A DNA stretch of 64,000 bases from Herbaspirillum sp. GTDB taxonomy: Bacteria; Pseudomonadota; Gammaproteobacteria; Burkholderiales; Burkholderiaceae_D. A program made the position numbers and the translations under genes. Position 1 is the first letter of the stretch. Each line of letters opens with the position of its first letter. Below the pieces are notes generated by a model. That model was not told the origin of the DNA, did not search any database, and worked only from the letters and a program-made list of their open reading frames with translations. Of this stretch, positions 36,257 to 44,478 are shown in pieces. The stretch spans positions 35,628-99,627 of the forward strand of contig JAQGLY010000020.1 of the NCBI GenBank assembly GCA_028292625.1, given 5' to 3'.

Positions 36257-38666
36257 CGCGACTCCGGTCGATAAATTGTTTGATGTAGTGCGTTACCGCT
36301 TTGGAACGTAAATCGCTTGCCAGCCTGACCAGGGGATCGGCAAACCGCCGATAGTCCGGATCGCGCTCTTTCAACGCCGATGCATAACGGCCTACTTGCA
36401 GCAGATCGCCGGCGCGCGCCAGTTCCAGCAGCGCGGACAGGTCGCCGGCTGGCGGCGCGACGACCGGCGCGGCGTCGACGCCGGCAATGTCAAGGGCAGG
36501 CGCATCGCTTGCCGCGATCGCCGTGGCAAGCCCATAGGTCACCTGCAAATCGAACCAGAATACGCTGCCTTCGCCGACGCGGCTGCGCACTTGCAGACTG
36601 CTTCCCATCAATGCCAGAAGCTGCCCGCAAATGGCCAGTCCGAGACCGGTGCCGCCGGCCCGCGAAGGCAGATCGCCGACCTGCGTGAAACGTTCGAATA
36701 TATGCGGCAGATCGGCGGCGGCGATACCCACGCCGCTGTCCTCGATTTCGAAACGCAGCACGCCTTCGCGGTCGTCCGTGGGGCGCCAGATCGCGCCCAA
36801 TCGCACCTGGCCGCCGTGCGTGAATTTGATGGCGTTGCCGAGCAGGTTCAACAGCACTTGGCGCAGCCGCTTTTCATCGCCCTGAACCGCCGGCAAATCG
36901 AGCGCCCAGTCGCGGTTGAACGCCAAGCCTTTCTGATCGGTTCTGACCGCCACGATATCGCCGATGACGCGCAGAAAATGTCCGAGATCGATCTGGCCCG
37001 GATGCAATTCCATGCGATCGGCCTCGATCTGGGCCAGATCCAGGATGTCGTTGACCAGCGCCAGCAGATGTTCGCCACTTTGTTCTATGGTGTCGATGCC
37101 GCGGCGACGCAGTTCGGTCTGATACTGGTCGCGCTTGAGAATTTGCGTATAGCCAAGGATCGCATTGAGCGGCGTCCGGAATTCATGACTCATATTGGAC
37201 AGGAACGCAGCCTGCGCGGCGCGCGCGGCCTCGGCCGCATCTCTGGCGTAAGTCAGCTGGCGTTCGGTCTCGCGGCGGACGGTGGCATCGCGCACCACCA
37301 GAATCACCGTGGCGCCGGCCAGCAGCGCAACCTCGCTGACCGATACTTCGACCGGAATCGCTCGCCCGTCCGGCGTATACGCCACCGTATCGATCTGAAC
37401 CGGCGGACCGCTATATCTGGCCAGGCCGTCCAGCGCCAGCAGTGGCGAACCGTGCGGCTGCCAGCCCAGCAATCGTTCGGCCGCCGGGTTCAGTTGCAGG
37501 ATCAGGCCTTCCTGCAAAATCACGAAGCCGTCGGCGGCATGTTCGATGATCGCCGCCAGCCGGGCCTGGTTTTCCTCCAGCAGTTTGCGCGCCACCTGCA
37601 GCTGTTCGCGGTCTTCCAGAAACCGTTCCAGCGCCCGCGCCATGTCGGCGATTTCGTCGTTGCCGACTACCGGCACCTTGCGCGCGATTTCGCCGGTTTT
37701 ATCCGATTTGCGGGGGCGGTCGAAGCGCAGATAGCGGCTGACCACGCGCATGCGACCCAGCACGTGGCGGCCGATGAATTGATAGGAAATCAGCCACAGC
37801 AGCAACAGGCTGACGCTGAGCATGGCGAAGATCCATTGCTGCCGGCGCTTGGTCGCCAGCGCCAGATCGAGCACGGCATTGCGGTAATCGCGCGCGAAAT
37901 AATCCGACTGCTCGCGCGCGGAGGCCATGATATTGAGCACATGCTGATGCAGGGCGTCCTGCAATAGATCGATGGTCGATTGGCGTTCTATTTCAGCCAG
38001 CCGCAATGCAAACGGATCGCCGGCGTCGTCGTCGAACCAGGGGTCGATCAATCCCGGCAAATTGCCGATGTTGGTGCGCAGCTGCCGCACGGTGGCGGCG
38101 CTGGTGGTGCTTGGCAATAACTCCAGGATCAATTGCCCGTTCAGATTGATGCCGTACCGATGTGAACTCAGGATGGCGTGGCTCTCGCGATACGCCCTCG
38201 CGAACTGCTGATGCGCATTCACCAACATGCCGCGCTGCTGCAGCACCGCGCTGGCGGTGGCGCTGAACAACTGATTCGAATATTGCAGATCGAGCACGTT
38301 CAGGTCGTTGTCGCCGCCGCTGAGCTGATCGACCAGCCCCTCGATTTTTTTGAGTTGCAGCAGCAGGTCCGCATAGCGCGACCTGGCTTCTTCGGAGGAC
38401 GAGGTTTTCGCCAGCGTATCGGCCAGGCCGGCAGCCGACAGAATCTGCCAGAGCAGATCGTGCGACGCCTGCAGCCGCGCCAATTGCTGCTCGGCCAATT
38501 GCCCGGTGGCGGTGCGGGATTGGTTCAATGCATAGATCGCGGTCAGGCCGTAAGCGGTCACCAGCACGGCCAGCAGCGCCAGCACGAAGGCGAATTGACG
38601 GCGCAGCGAATGCAGCAGTTGCGTTTTAAAAAATAAATTGTTGAAACTGCTGCGGAGCAGGTTCAT
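36249..38666 (-). CDS. TorS-like membrane sensor histidine kinase
   Basis: An 805-residue inner-membrane kinase. TM1 is about residues 25-47 and TM2 277-297, enclosing a 230-residue helical periplasmic sensor of TorS type. Then come a HAMP-like segment (300-355), a PAS domain (365-465), HisKA with H494 (SNMSHEFRTPL) and an ATPase domain (N box LLNLLGNAIKFTHGG, DSGVGIAA, GGTGLGLAI). The last 80 residues are a helical extension common to hybrid kinases; no receiver domain is fused. Phosphate is expected to go to the REC-HD-GYP partner directly downstream. It overlaps the binding-protein gene by four bases. Confidence 0.92.
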   Translation of the reverse strand: MNLLRSSFNNLFFKTQLLHSLRRQFAFVLALLAVLVTAYGLTAIYALNQSRTATGQLAEQQLARLQASHDLLWQILSAAGLADTLAKTSSSEEARSRYADLLLQLKKIEGLVDQLSGGDNDLNVLDLQYSNQLFSATASAVLQQRGMLVNAHQQFARAYRESHAILSSHRYGINLNGQLILELLPSTTSAATVRQLRTNIGNLPGLIDPWFDDDAGDPFALRLAEIERQSTIDLLQDALHQHVLNIMASAREQSDYFARDYRNAVLDLALATKRRQQWIFAMLSVSLLLLWLISYQFIGRHVLGRMRVVSRYLRFDRPRKSDKTGEIARKVPVVGNDEIADMARALERFLEDREQLQVARKLLEENQARLAAIIEHAADGFVILQEGLILQLNPAAERLLGWQPHGSPLLALDGLARYSGPPVQIDTVAYTPDGRAIPVEVSVSEVALLAGATVILVVRDATVRRETERQLTYARDAAEAARAAQAAFLSNMSHEFRTPLNAILGYTQILKRDQYQTELRRRGIDTIEQSGEHLLALVNDILDLAQIEADRMELHPGQIDLGHFLRVIGDIVAVRTDQKGLAFNRDWALDLPAVQGDEKRLRQVLLNLLGNAIKFTHGGQVRLGAIWRPTDDREGVLRFEIEDSGVGIAAADLPHIFERFTQVGDLPSRAGGTGLGLAICGQLLALMGSSLQVRSRVGEGSVFWFDLQVTYGLATAIAASDAPALDIAGVDAAPVVAPPAGDLSALLELARAGDLLQVGRYASALKERDPDYRRFADPLVRLASDLRSKAVTHYIKQFIDRSRDE

Positions 38667-39904
38667 GTCCTGCCCCAGATCTGGCGATAGTTGTAGCGGT
38701 AGCCGTTTTCCGGGTCGAACATCATTCGCGGACCGCCGTCGTACGCGATATTGGCCGAGGTCAGCAGATGAGCCGGCGCGATGAATCCGCTCGGCGCATC
38801 GCCGGCGAACAGACGGTTGAGTTCATCGACCAATTGCCAGCCGTGCAGATTCAGCGGCTCGGCGATGGTGGAGGTCTGAAAGTTGCCGGCCATGATGCGC
38901 AATATCGCCGACGCGCTGCCGTCGCCTGCCGACAGCAAACTGAGCTCACTGCTGGAAATCCCCTGACTGGTCAGCTGGGGCAATGCATAGTCGAAATAAA
39001 TATCGTTGATCGCCAGCGCATGCGTCCATTGGGTGCTGTAGCGCCCCAGCAGGGTATTGGTGGCGGACGCCATTTGCCGCGGTACCGCGGCCATCCGCAG
39101 ATCGAAGGTTTCCAGCAGCGTGCCGCCCGATGCGCGTATCACCGCAGCCATCTGTTCGGATTTCACGCGTCCCAACTCGAGCGAATTGTCGGTAAGGATG
39201 ACGACGCCGACCGCGCCTCGCGTGGGCAGCAGCGCCGCCAGCGCGGTGATGCGCGCCACTTCCAGCGGATCGGGGGATAGATTCACCGCGATCGGATCGC
39301 CCGCCAGCCGACCGGGATAGGGCGCGACGTGCCAGCCGACGATGTTCACGCCGCGTGTGGCAGCCGGTTTGAGCTGTGCGGCCATGGCGCGATGATCGCC
39401 GCCCAGCACGACGATGCCATCGGGTTCGGCCGCGATCGCGTTCAACAGCGACTCACGCATGCCGGCGGCGGTTCCATCCGAATGAAACAGGCGCACCTGC
39501 CAGCCGATCTGCCGGATCGCTTCCCGTACGCCGACGGCCACGCCGAGCACGCCGCCGTCGCGCAAATTGTCGGCCCATAAGGCGATGGTCTTGCCTTTCG
39601 CCGCCTGCGGTCCTTCTGTCGGCCCGAGCCACCCGAGACTCGGCCGGCTGGCGTCGGCGACGCTGTCCCTGATTCGGCTCCAGTTGACGCTTTCCGGCGC
39701 AGACGCCTTGGGCGGGGAAGACGAGGGGGAGGAAGACGGCACCAACGGCCGGACGGCGGCGCCGTATGACGGAAGGGGGCCAAGCCCTGCGCCGAGCAGG
39801 CCCAGTGCGGTGCAAATTGTCCGGCGGCGTGCGCGGCGTCCGTCGCCGGTCTGCATACTTTGCGCCAACGCAAGATCCGGATCGTCGGCGGTCGAGTCGG
39901 GCAT
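38663..39904 (-). CDS. Periplasmic binding protein, TorT/sugar-binding type
   Basis: A 413-residue exported type 1 periplasmic binding protein. A long N-region with twin-Arg-like RRARRRTICTALGLLGAGLG, possibly a signal for Sec or Tat, is followed by a Ser/Pro-rich linker (LVPSSSPSSSPP). The binding domain (about 105-405) has the LacI/TorT-like pattern PDGIVVLGGDHRAMAAQLKP and HALAINDIYFDYALP. It has no transporter partner and overlaps the kinase gene by four bases, so it most likely presents a ligand to the kinase's periplasmic domain, as TorT does for TorS. GGGGA lies five bases before the ATG. Confidence 0.88.
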   Translation of the reverse strand: MPDSTADDPDLALAQSMQTGDGRRARRRTICTALGLLGAGLGPLPSYGAAVRPLVPSSSPSSSPPKASAPESVNWSRIRDSVADASRPSLGWLGPTEGPQAAKGKTIALWADNLRDGGVLGVAVGVREAIRQIGWQVRLFHSDGTAAGMRESLLNAIAAEPDGIVVLGGDHRAMAAQLKPAATRGVNIVGWHVAPYPGRLAGDPIAVNLSPDPLEVARITALAALLPTRGAVGVVILTDNSLELGRVKSEQMAAVIRASGGTLLETFDLRMAAVPRQMASATNTLLGRYSTQWTHALAINDIYFDYALPQLTSQGISSSELSLLSAGDGSASAILRIMAGNFQTSTIAEPLNLHGWQLVDELNRLFAGDAPSGFIAPAHLLTSANIAYDGGPRMMFDPENGYRYNYRQIWGRT

Positions 39905-40322
39905 CGGTATTCCCCGGTTATGGTTGATTTTTATATAGAGAGCGGGTGATTGTGAGGGATATTGTGAATTTCGTCGAGATTGGGTGAGGAAACATATTAG
40001 AACCGATTCCGTCGAATCTTGCCGAGCCCCTATGAAAGTGCCTTTATTAACATTGTTTAATCATTCGGACATGTTTGCTTAAGCATCGAAGTCGCAAAAT
40101 CGAGGCTGTCATCTCGATAGAGAGACGTGGAAGTAAGCAGTCACGGAGTGTCTGACCGGCCGGCGCCGGCATGCACTAAACCAATTGTCTTCGATAAGGG
40201 AAAGGGCAAGCCGATAGTCTATCGCAGGATGTGATAGCCGCCAGAGAAATTCGGGATCCCCCGCCCGAAACCGGCAATGCATCCCATCCCCGCGCCAGGC
40301 CGAAGGCGCCCGCTTGAACGTC
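39905..40322. other. Divergent intergenic region
   Basis: 418 bp between the signalling operon (minus) and the CzcE-like gene (plus). It is relatively AT-rich between 39930 and 40090 and should hold both promoters. The minus-strand open frame covering 40109-40591 is antisense to the CzcE-like gene and is not accepted as a gene. No clear operator repeat was found. Confidence 0.45.
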
Positions 40323-40664
40323 ATGAAAACCAATACCTCGTTTGCCGCAACAGTTGCATTTTTATTGTCCCTCGCCAGCCTTTCCGCAATGGCGTCCCCG
40401 ACACCGGTGGCGCTAACGGGCGATGCGGCGCCGTCATCGTACGCAACGCGCACGGTCAACATCGATCCAAATACCAAATACGTCAATGTCAAGGGCCATG
40501 ATGTGGTCCAGTTCGTTGCGGCCAACGGTAAATCGGTGACCTGGAATTTCGACAATCCGGCCACGTACGCGATGAAGCTGAGCACCATCATGCCGGCCGG
40601 CGGGCTGGACCATGAAGTTATGGTCTATGTCGACCATAATATGCTTTATGATAAGCACGAGTAA
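40323..40664 (+). CDS. CzcE-like periplasmic metal-binding protein
   Basis: A 113-residue exported protein: a signal peptide (ATVAFLLSLASLSAMASP) and a CzcE-type domain. Recognisable parts are NIDPNTKYVNVKGHDVVQF, VTWNFDNP and the C-terminal LDHEVMVYVDHNMLYDKHE, rich in His and Asp. CzcE of Cupriavidus binds copper and other divalent metals in the periplasm. No efflux genes are adjacent, but an OmpR/HK pair of the CzcRS/CopRS class follows, suggesting a metal-responsive unit. Start ATG 40323 is chosen over 40314 by position of the signal peptide; the ribosome binding site is weak. Confidence 0.8.
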   Translation: MKTNTSFAATVAFLLSLASLSAMASPTPVALTGDAAPSSYATRTVNIDPNTKYVNVKGHDVVQFVAANGKSVTWNFDNPATYAMKLSTIMPAGGLDHEVMVYVDHNMLYDKHE

Positions 40665-40749
40665 TTCGGCGGCGGCAAGTCGGTAGAGGTATCGTCGAAG
40701 AAGGGCGCTGCCCCTCATCCGCATTCGATATTCCCGTGCCGCTTCGGGT

Positions 40750-40782
40750 GAAAGCGCCGGCCCTGTAGCGGCCGGCGCTTTC
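40750..40782 (+). terminator. Hairpin after the CzcE-like gene
   Basis: A perfect 13-bp stem (40750-40762 with 40770-40782) with a 7-nt loop. The following sequence is ATCGTGTTT, so the T-run is poor. It is probably a terminator between the CzcE-like gene and the two-component genes. Confidence 0.6.
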
Positions 40783-40823
40783 ATCGTGTTTACGGCGGCT
40801 CGTTTTCCAATACGTCCAATGCA

Positions 40824-41519
40824 ATGAAAATATTGATTGTCGAAGATAACGAGCGGGTCGCGCACTTCCTGAAATCCGGGCTGCTCGACGCGGGTTACAC
40901 CATCGAACATGCCGCCGACGGGCAGAACGGCATGCGTCTGGCGACGGAAGCGGCTTACGACGTGATCATCATGGACCGCATGCTGCCGGGCGGCGTCGAC
41001 GGCCTCGGCATCATCGAGGCGCTGCGCGGCATCGGCTGCAAAACGCCGATCCTGATCCTCAGCGCGCTGTCCGATGTCGACGAGCGGATCCGCGGGCTGA
41101 AGGCCGGTTGCGACGATTATCTGGTCAAGCCGTTCGCATTCGAAGAGCTGCTCGCCAGACTCGACGCGCTGTTGCGCCGGACCCAGGAGCAGCGCGATCA
41201 GGCGGCGCCCTCGCAGACCCGGCTGACGGTCGGCGATCTGACCATGGATCTGCTGTCGCACCAGGTCAAGCGCGGCGGCCAAACGATTCAGCTGCTGCCG
41301 CGCGAATTCAAGCTGCTCGAATACCTCATGCGCCATTCCGAGCAGATCGTCACGCGCACCATGCTGCTGGAAAATGTCTGGGATTACCATTTCGATCCCC
41401 AGACCAATGTGGTCGACGTCCATATCAGCAAGCTGCGGCAGAAATTCGATACCGGCACGGCGCGCTCGATGCTGCGCACGATTCGCAGCGCCGGCTACAT
41501 GTTGACCGCCAATGATTAA
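40824..41519 (+). CDS. OmpR-family response regulator
   Basis: A 231-residue DNA-binding response regulator. The receiver has D51 (VIIMDRMLPGG) as phosphoryl acceptor and K102 (DDYLVKPFAF). The C-terminal winged helix (about 130-228) has LLPREFKLLEYLMRHSEQIV and NVVDVHISKLRQKFD, typical of the CzcR/CopR/CusR subgroup. It overlaps the histidine kinase gene by eight bases. With the CzcE-like gene just upstream, metal sensing is plausible but not shown. Confidence 0.92.
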   Translation: MKILIVEDNERVAHFLKSGLLDAGYTIEHAADGQNGMRLATEAAYDVIIMDRMLPGGVDGLGIIEALRGIGCKTPILILSALSDVDERIRGLKAGCDDYLVKPFAFEELLARLDALLRRTQEQRDQAAPSQTRLTVGDLTMDLLSHQVKRGGQTIQLLPREFKLLEYLMRHSEQIVTRTMLLENVWDYHFDPQTNVVDVHISKLRQKFDTGTARSMLRTIRSAGYMLTAND

Positions 41520-42912
41520 AGCGCGCCTGATGGCGTCGCCGCGCTTTTCGGTCTATACGCTGGCGTTCGGCTATGTCGTGCTGAGCATCTGCGTGCTGGC
41601 GATATTCGCGTTGCCGCTGCTGTACGCATGGCACGAGCTGATCGAGAAAGGCGGCGTCGAAATGCTGCAGGAAGATACGCAACGCATGACGGCGACTTTC
41701 GAAGAGGAAGGCGCCAGCGGACTGGCCACGCTGATCGACCGGCGCGTCGGCGCCCGGCTGGAAGGCGAAAAGATCCTGCTGCTGACCGATTCTTCATTTG
41801 CCAAAATCAGCGGCAACCTGCCGCAATGGCCGCAAGGCTTGTCCACCGCGGTCGGAGAGAGCCGGATCTCGATCCGGCTCGATCGTCAGAATGTGGGCGC
41901 GATATTGATTCATAGCGAGCTGCCCGGCGGCTATCATTTGCTGGTGGGACGGGCGATCAATCGCTACAACCAGTTGAAAACCTACTTTTATTTCGGACTG
42001 ATCGCGGCGGCGGCGGTCGTGCTGATGGTCGGCGTGCTGGGCGGCTGGCTGATCCGGCGCGCGTTGCTGCGGGAAGTCAGCGGCATTCGCCGGACCGCGT
42101 CGGCCATCGTCGAAGGCGATCTGTCGCATCGGCTGCCGACCCGCGGCCGCACGGATGAGCTCGATCTGCTGGCCCAAACCGTCAACCGCATGCTGGATCA
42201 GATCGAACATCTGATCCACGGCGTGCGCAATGTGTCCAACGCCATCGCGCACGATTTGCGCACGCCGCTGAGCGAGCTGCGTTTCCGGCTGGAGGCCCTG
42301 GTCGTCACGCAGCCTCCGCCGGAAGTGACCCACGCCGAAATCGGCCACGCGGTAGCCGACGTCGATCGCGTGATTCAGATTTTCAACGCGCTGCTGCGGC
42401 TTGCCGAAATCGATACCGGCGCCCGCCGCTCGGGGTTCGTGCCGGTCGACGTTTGCACGGCGACCGAGGATATCGTCGAGTTTTACCAACCGGTGGCGGA
42501 GTTGAAGGGCATCCGCCTCAGCGCCCGGACCGTCGGCGGCATCGAATTGTCCGGCGATCCGTTCCTGCTGACGCAGGCGGTCGGCAATCTGATCGAAAAT
42601 GCGCTTAAATACGCGCAGAAGGACGGCATGGTCGAAGTCACGCTGCTGCGCGACCGCGACTTGTCGGTCATGCTGACCGTGGCCGACGATGGCCCCGGCA
42701 TTCCGGACGACGAAAAACCCAAGGTGAGCCGGCGTTTCTACCGCGGCGACGCCAGTCGCGGCACGCCCGGCGTGGGACTGGGGCTGAGTCTGGTGCTTGC
42801 GGTGGCCGAGCTGCATGGCGGCTCGCTGGAATTGACTGACAACGCGCCGGGATTGCGCGCCACCTTGCGCTTTGCCGCGACGCAGGCGGCTGCGCGCGAA
42901 GAACGTGCTTGA
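41512..42912 (+). CDS. Membrane sensor histidine kinase
   Basis: A 466-residue kinase. TM1 is about 16-38 and TM2 157-181, with a periplasmic part of about 120 residues. A HAMP domain (180-235), HisKA with H247 (NAIAHDLRTPLSELR), and ATPase motifs GNLIENALKYA, DDGPGIPDDE and GVGLGLSL follow. The sensor region lacks the His-rich metal motifs of CzcS, so the signal is uncertain. It is paired with the overlapping OmpR-type regulator gene. Confidence 0.92.
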   Translation: MIKARLMASPRFSVYTLAFGYVVLSICVLAIFALPLLYAWHELIEKGGVEMLQEDTQRMTATFEEEGASGLATLIDRRVGARLEGEKILLLTDSSFAKISGNLPQWPQGLSTAVGESRISIRLDRQNVGAILIHSELPGGYHLLVGRAINRYNQLKTYFYFGLIAAAAVVLMVGVLGGWLIRRALLREVSGIRRTASAIVEGDLSHRLPTRGRTDELDLLAQTVNRMLDQIEHLIHGVRNVSNAIAHDLRTPLSELRFRLEALVVTQPPPEVTHAEIGHAVADVDRVIQIFNALLRLAEIDTGARRSGFVPVDVCTATEDIVEFYQPVAELKGIRLSARTVGGIELSGDPFLLTQAVGNLIENALKYAQKDGMVEVTLLRDRDLSVMLTVADDGPGIPDDEKPKVSRRFYRGDASRGTPGVGLGLSLVLAVAELHGGSLELTDNAPGLRATLRFAATQAAAREERA

Positions 42913-42996
42913 TATTGGACCACCGCAGTAGAATAATGCGCGTGCTTGAGCCGCAATTGGTGCGTCTGCGCTTATTGGATGGAGTCCTTTGTTGTC

Positions 42997-43581
42997 ATGA
43001 AACCTGGCCGTAACGATCCCTGTCCTTGCGGCAGCGGCGAAAAATACAAGAAATGCTGCGGCAAAGTGATTGCGTTGACGCCCGCGCCCGCAGCGACGTC
43101 GGCCATGGCGTCCGTCCCGGCGCCGGCGCCCGGCGCCGCGCAACGAGAATGCGGCAGTTGCACCGCGTGCTGCGACGGCTGGATGGCCGGCACCATTCGC
43201 GGCCATGACATGCAACCCGGCACGCCCTGTCATTTTGTGCGCGACGGCGGCTGCAGCATCTACGACGAGCGGCCGCAATCGCCTTGCCGCAATTTTTCCT
43301 GCGGCTGGGTGCGGCCGGACAGTCCGTTCCCCGATGAATTCCGGCCGGACCGGCTCGGCGTCATCATCGCGCCGATCAAATGGCGCGGTCAGCCGGCTTA
43401 TCTGCTGTGCTCGGCGGGTCGCGATCCGGACGAAGCCTTGCTGGACTGGATGCGAAGCTTCGCCGCGCGGACCGGGCGGCCGTTCTTTTACGAGATCGCC
43501 GGCGAAAAGATGGGCTTCGGCCCTCCGGCATTCCAGCAGGACATGCTGCTGCGCGCGCAGCGGGGTGAAAAGATGTGGTGA
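42997..43581 (+). CDS. SEC-C motif and CxxCxxCC-type zinc/iron-binding protein
   Basis: A 194-residue protein joining two metal-binding units. Residues 1-22 are a SEC-C zinc motif ([20 protein letters not shown]). After a Pro/Ala linker comes a YkgJ-like cysteine cluster ([12 protein letters not shown], then [21 protein letters not shown]). Free-standing SEC-C and YkgJ proteins are common; their joint role is unknown. Start ATG 42997 is adopted because the SEC-C motif begins there; GGAG lies 12 bases upstream, longer than usual, and ATG 42979 is an alternative. Confidence 0.75.
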   Translation: MKPGRNDPCPCGSGEKYKKCCGKVIALTPAPAATSAMASVPAPAPGAAQRECGSCTACCDGWMAGTIRGHDMQPGTPCHFVRDGGCSIYDERPQSPCRNFSCGWVRPDSPFPDEFRPDRLGVIIAPIKWRGQPAYLLCSAGRDPDEALLDWMRSFAARTGRPFFYEIAGEKMGFGPPAFQQDMLLRAQRGEKMW

Positions 43582-43583
43582 GT

Positions 43584-43601
43584 CTAGGGCCTGTTAACAA
43601 T
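43584..43601 (+). repeat. Dispersed 18-bp repeat, copy 2
   Basis: Identical over 18 bases to 22939-22956. It abuts the stop codon of the TauD-type gene; its first 15 bases form an inverted pair with 44463-44477, so the gene lies between inverted repeats. Confidence 0.75.
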
Positions 43602-44428
43602 CAATGCATCGGCGGGGTGTTATCGCCTACCGTGACCCGTTTCAACAAACGACGCTGGCTGCCGTCGAAATCGGCGCGCGCATGGATGGTGCAGCGGTTA
43701 TCCCAGATCAGGATATCGCCCGGCTGCCAGCGATGCGAATAGACGAAGCGCGGGTTCTCGGCGTGATCGCACAATTGCGTCAGCAGCGCGCGGCTTTCTT
43801 CTTCGGGCAAGCCGTTGATTCTGTCGGTCATCAGACGACAGATGAACAGTGCTTTGCGGCCGGTTTCCGGAATCGTCCTGACTACCGGATGTATGGCGTT
43901 CGGCGCCGCGTCGGATAGCTTCTTGTTTTCAGTGTGCGTTTGTCCGTATTCATAGGTGTTCAACGCGGTCAGGCCTTCCAGCCGTTTTTTCATCGCGTCA
44001 GGCAGGGTATCGTAGGCCATCGTCATATTCGCAAACGATGTATCGCCGCCCGCCGTCGGAATATCGATCGCATGCAGCACGCCGGCCTTGTTGGGGATTT
44101 TCTGATGTATCCGGTCGAAATGGAAGGTCAGCTCGCCATCGGGCAGCGAACCTACCGTTTGGCCGTTTTCGCGGATGTTGGAAATGACCATGATTTCGGG
44201 GCGGGAGGCCAGCACCGATTGCTTGCGCGCATTTTCGAGGACGCCGAAGCATTTTCCGAAATCGACCAATTGATCTTCCGATATCCGGGGACCGTGGATG
44301 ACCAGGACGTGATGCTTGAGCCACGCCTGATACAAGGCCCGGGCGTCATCGGGCCGGATATGCGCTACGTCCAGGCCGGTCACGCCGGCGCCGAGAGCGG
44401 CATGGAGGGGAGTGATGGCAATCGTCAA
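43601..44428 (-). CDS. TauD/TfdA-family Fe(II)/2-oxoglutarate dioxygenase
   Basis: A 275-residue oxygenase of the clavaminate/TauD fold. The iron-binding facial triad can be placed at H103, D105 (TFHFDRIHQ) and H249 (IWDNRCTIHA), with the 2-oxoglutarate Arg in LLKRVTVGD and the family block IHPVVRTIPETGRKALFICR. Such enzymes hydroxylate sulfonates, aryloxyacetates, carnitine or similar carboxylates. The start is TTG at 44428, with AGGAG seven bases upstream; no ATG is better placed. It is last in the minus-strand catabolic operon, but bracketed by 15-bp inverted repeats, so it may have been inserted as a unit. Confidence 0.92.
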   Translation of the reverse strand: MTIAITPLHAALGAGVTGLDVAHIRPDDARALYQAWLKHHVLVIHGPRISEDQLVDFGKCFGVLENARKQSVLASRPEIMVISNIRENGQTVGSLPDGELTFHFDRIHQKIPNKAGVLHAIDIPTAGGDTSFANMTMAYDTLPDAMKKRLEGLTALNTYEYGQTHTENKKLSDAAPNAIHPVVRTIPETGRKALFICRLMTDRINGLPEEESRALLTQLCDHAENPRFVYSHRWQPGDILIWDNRCTIHARADFDGSQRRLLKRVTVGDNTPPMH

Positions 44429-44462
44429 TTTTTGTCTCCTGTCAAGGTAAGGGCCGGCGCCG

Positions 44463-44477
44463 GTTAACAGGCCCTAG
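44463..44477 (-). repeat. Dispersed repeat, inverted copy 3
   Basis: GTTAACAGGCCCTAG, the exact reverse complement of 43584-43598. It lies between the TauD gene start and the stop of the solute-binding protein gene (44479). Confidence 0.75.
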
Positions 44478-44478
44478 C

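Noticed and set aside
40109..40591. 160-codon minus-strand open frame
   Set aside because: It is antisense to the CzcE-like gene and its promoter; no domain, no ribosome binding site.
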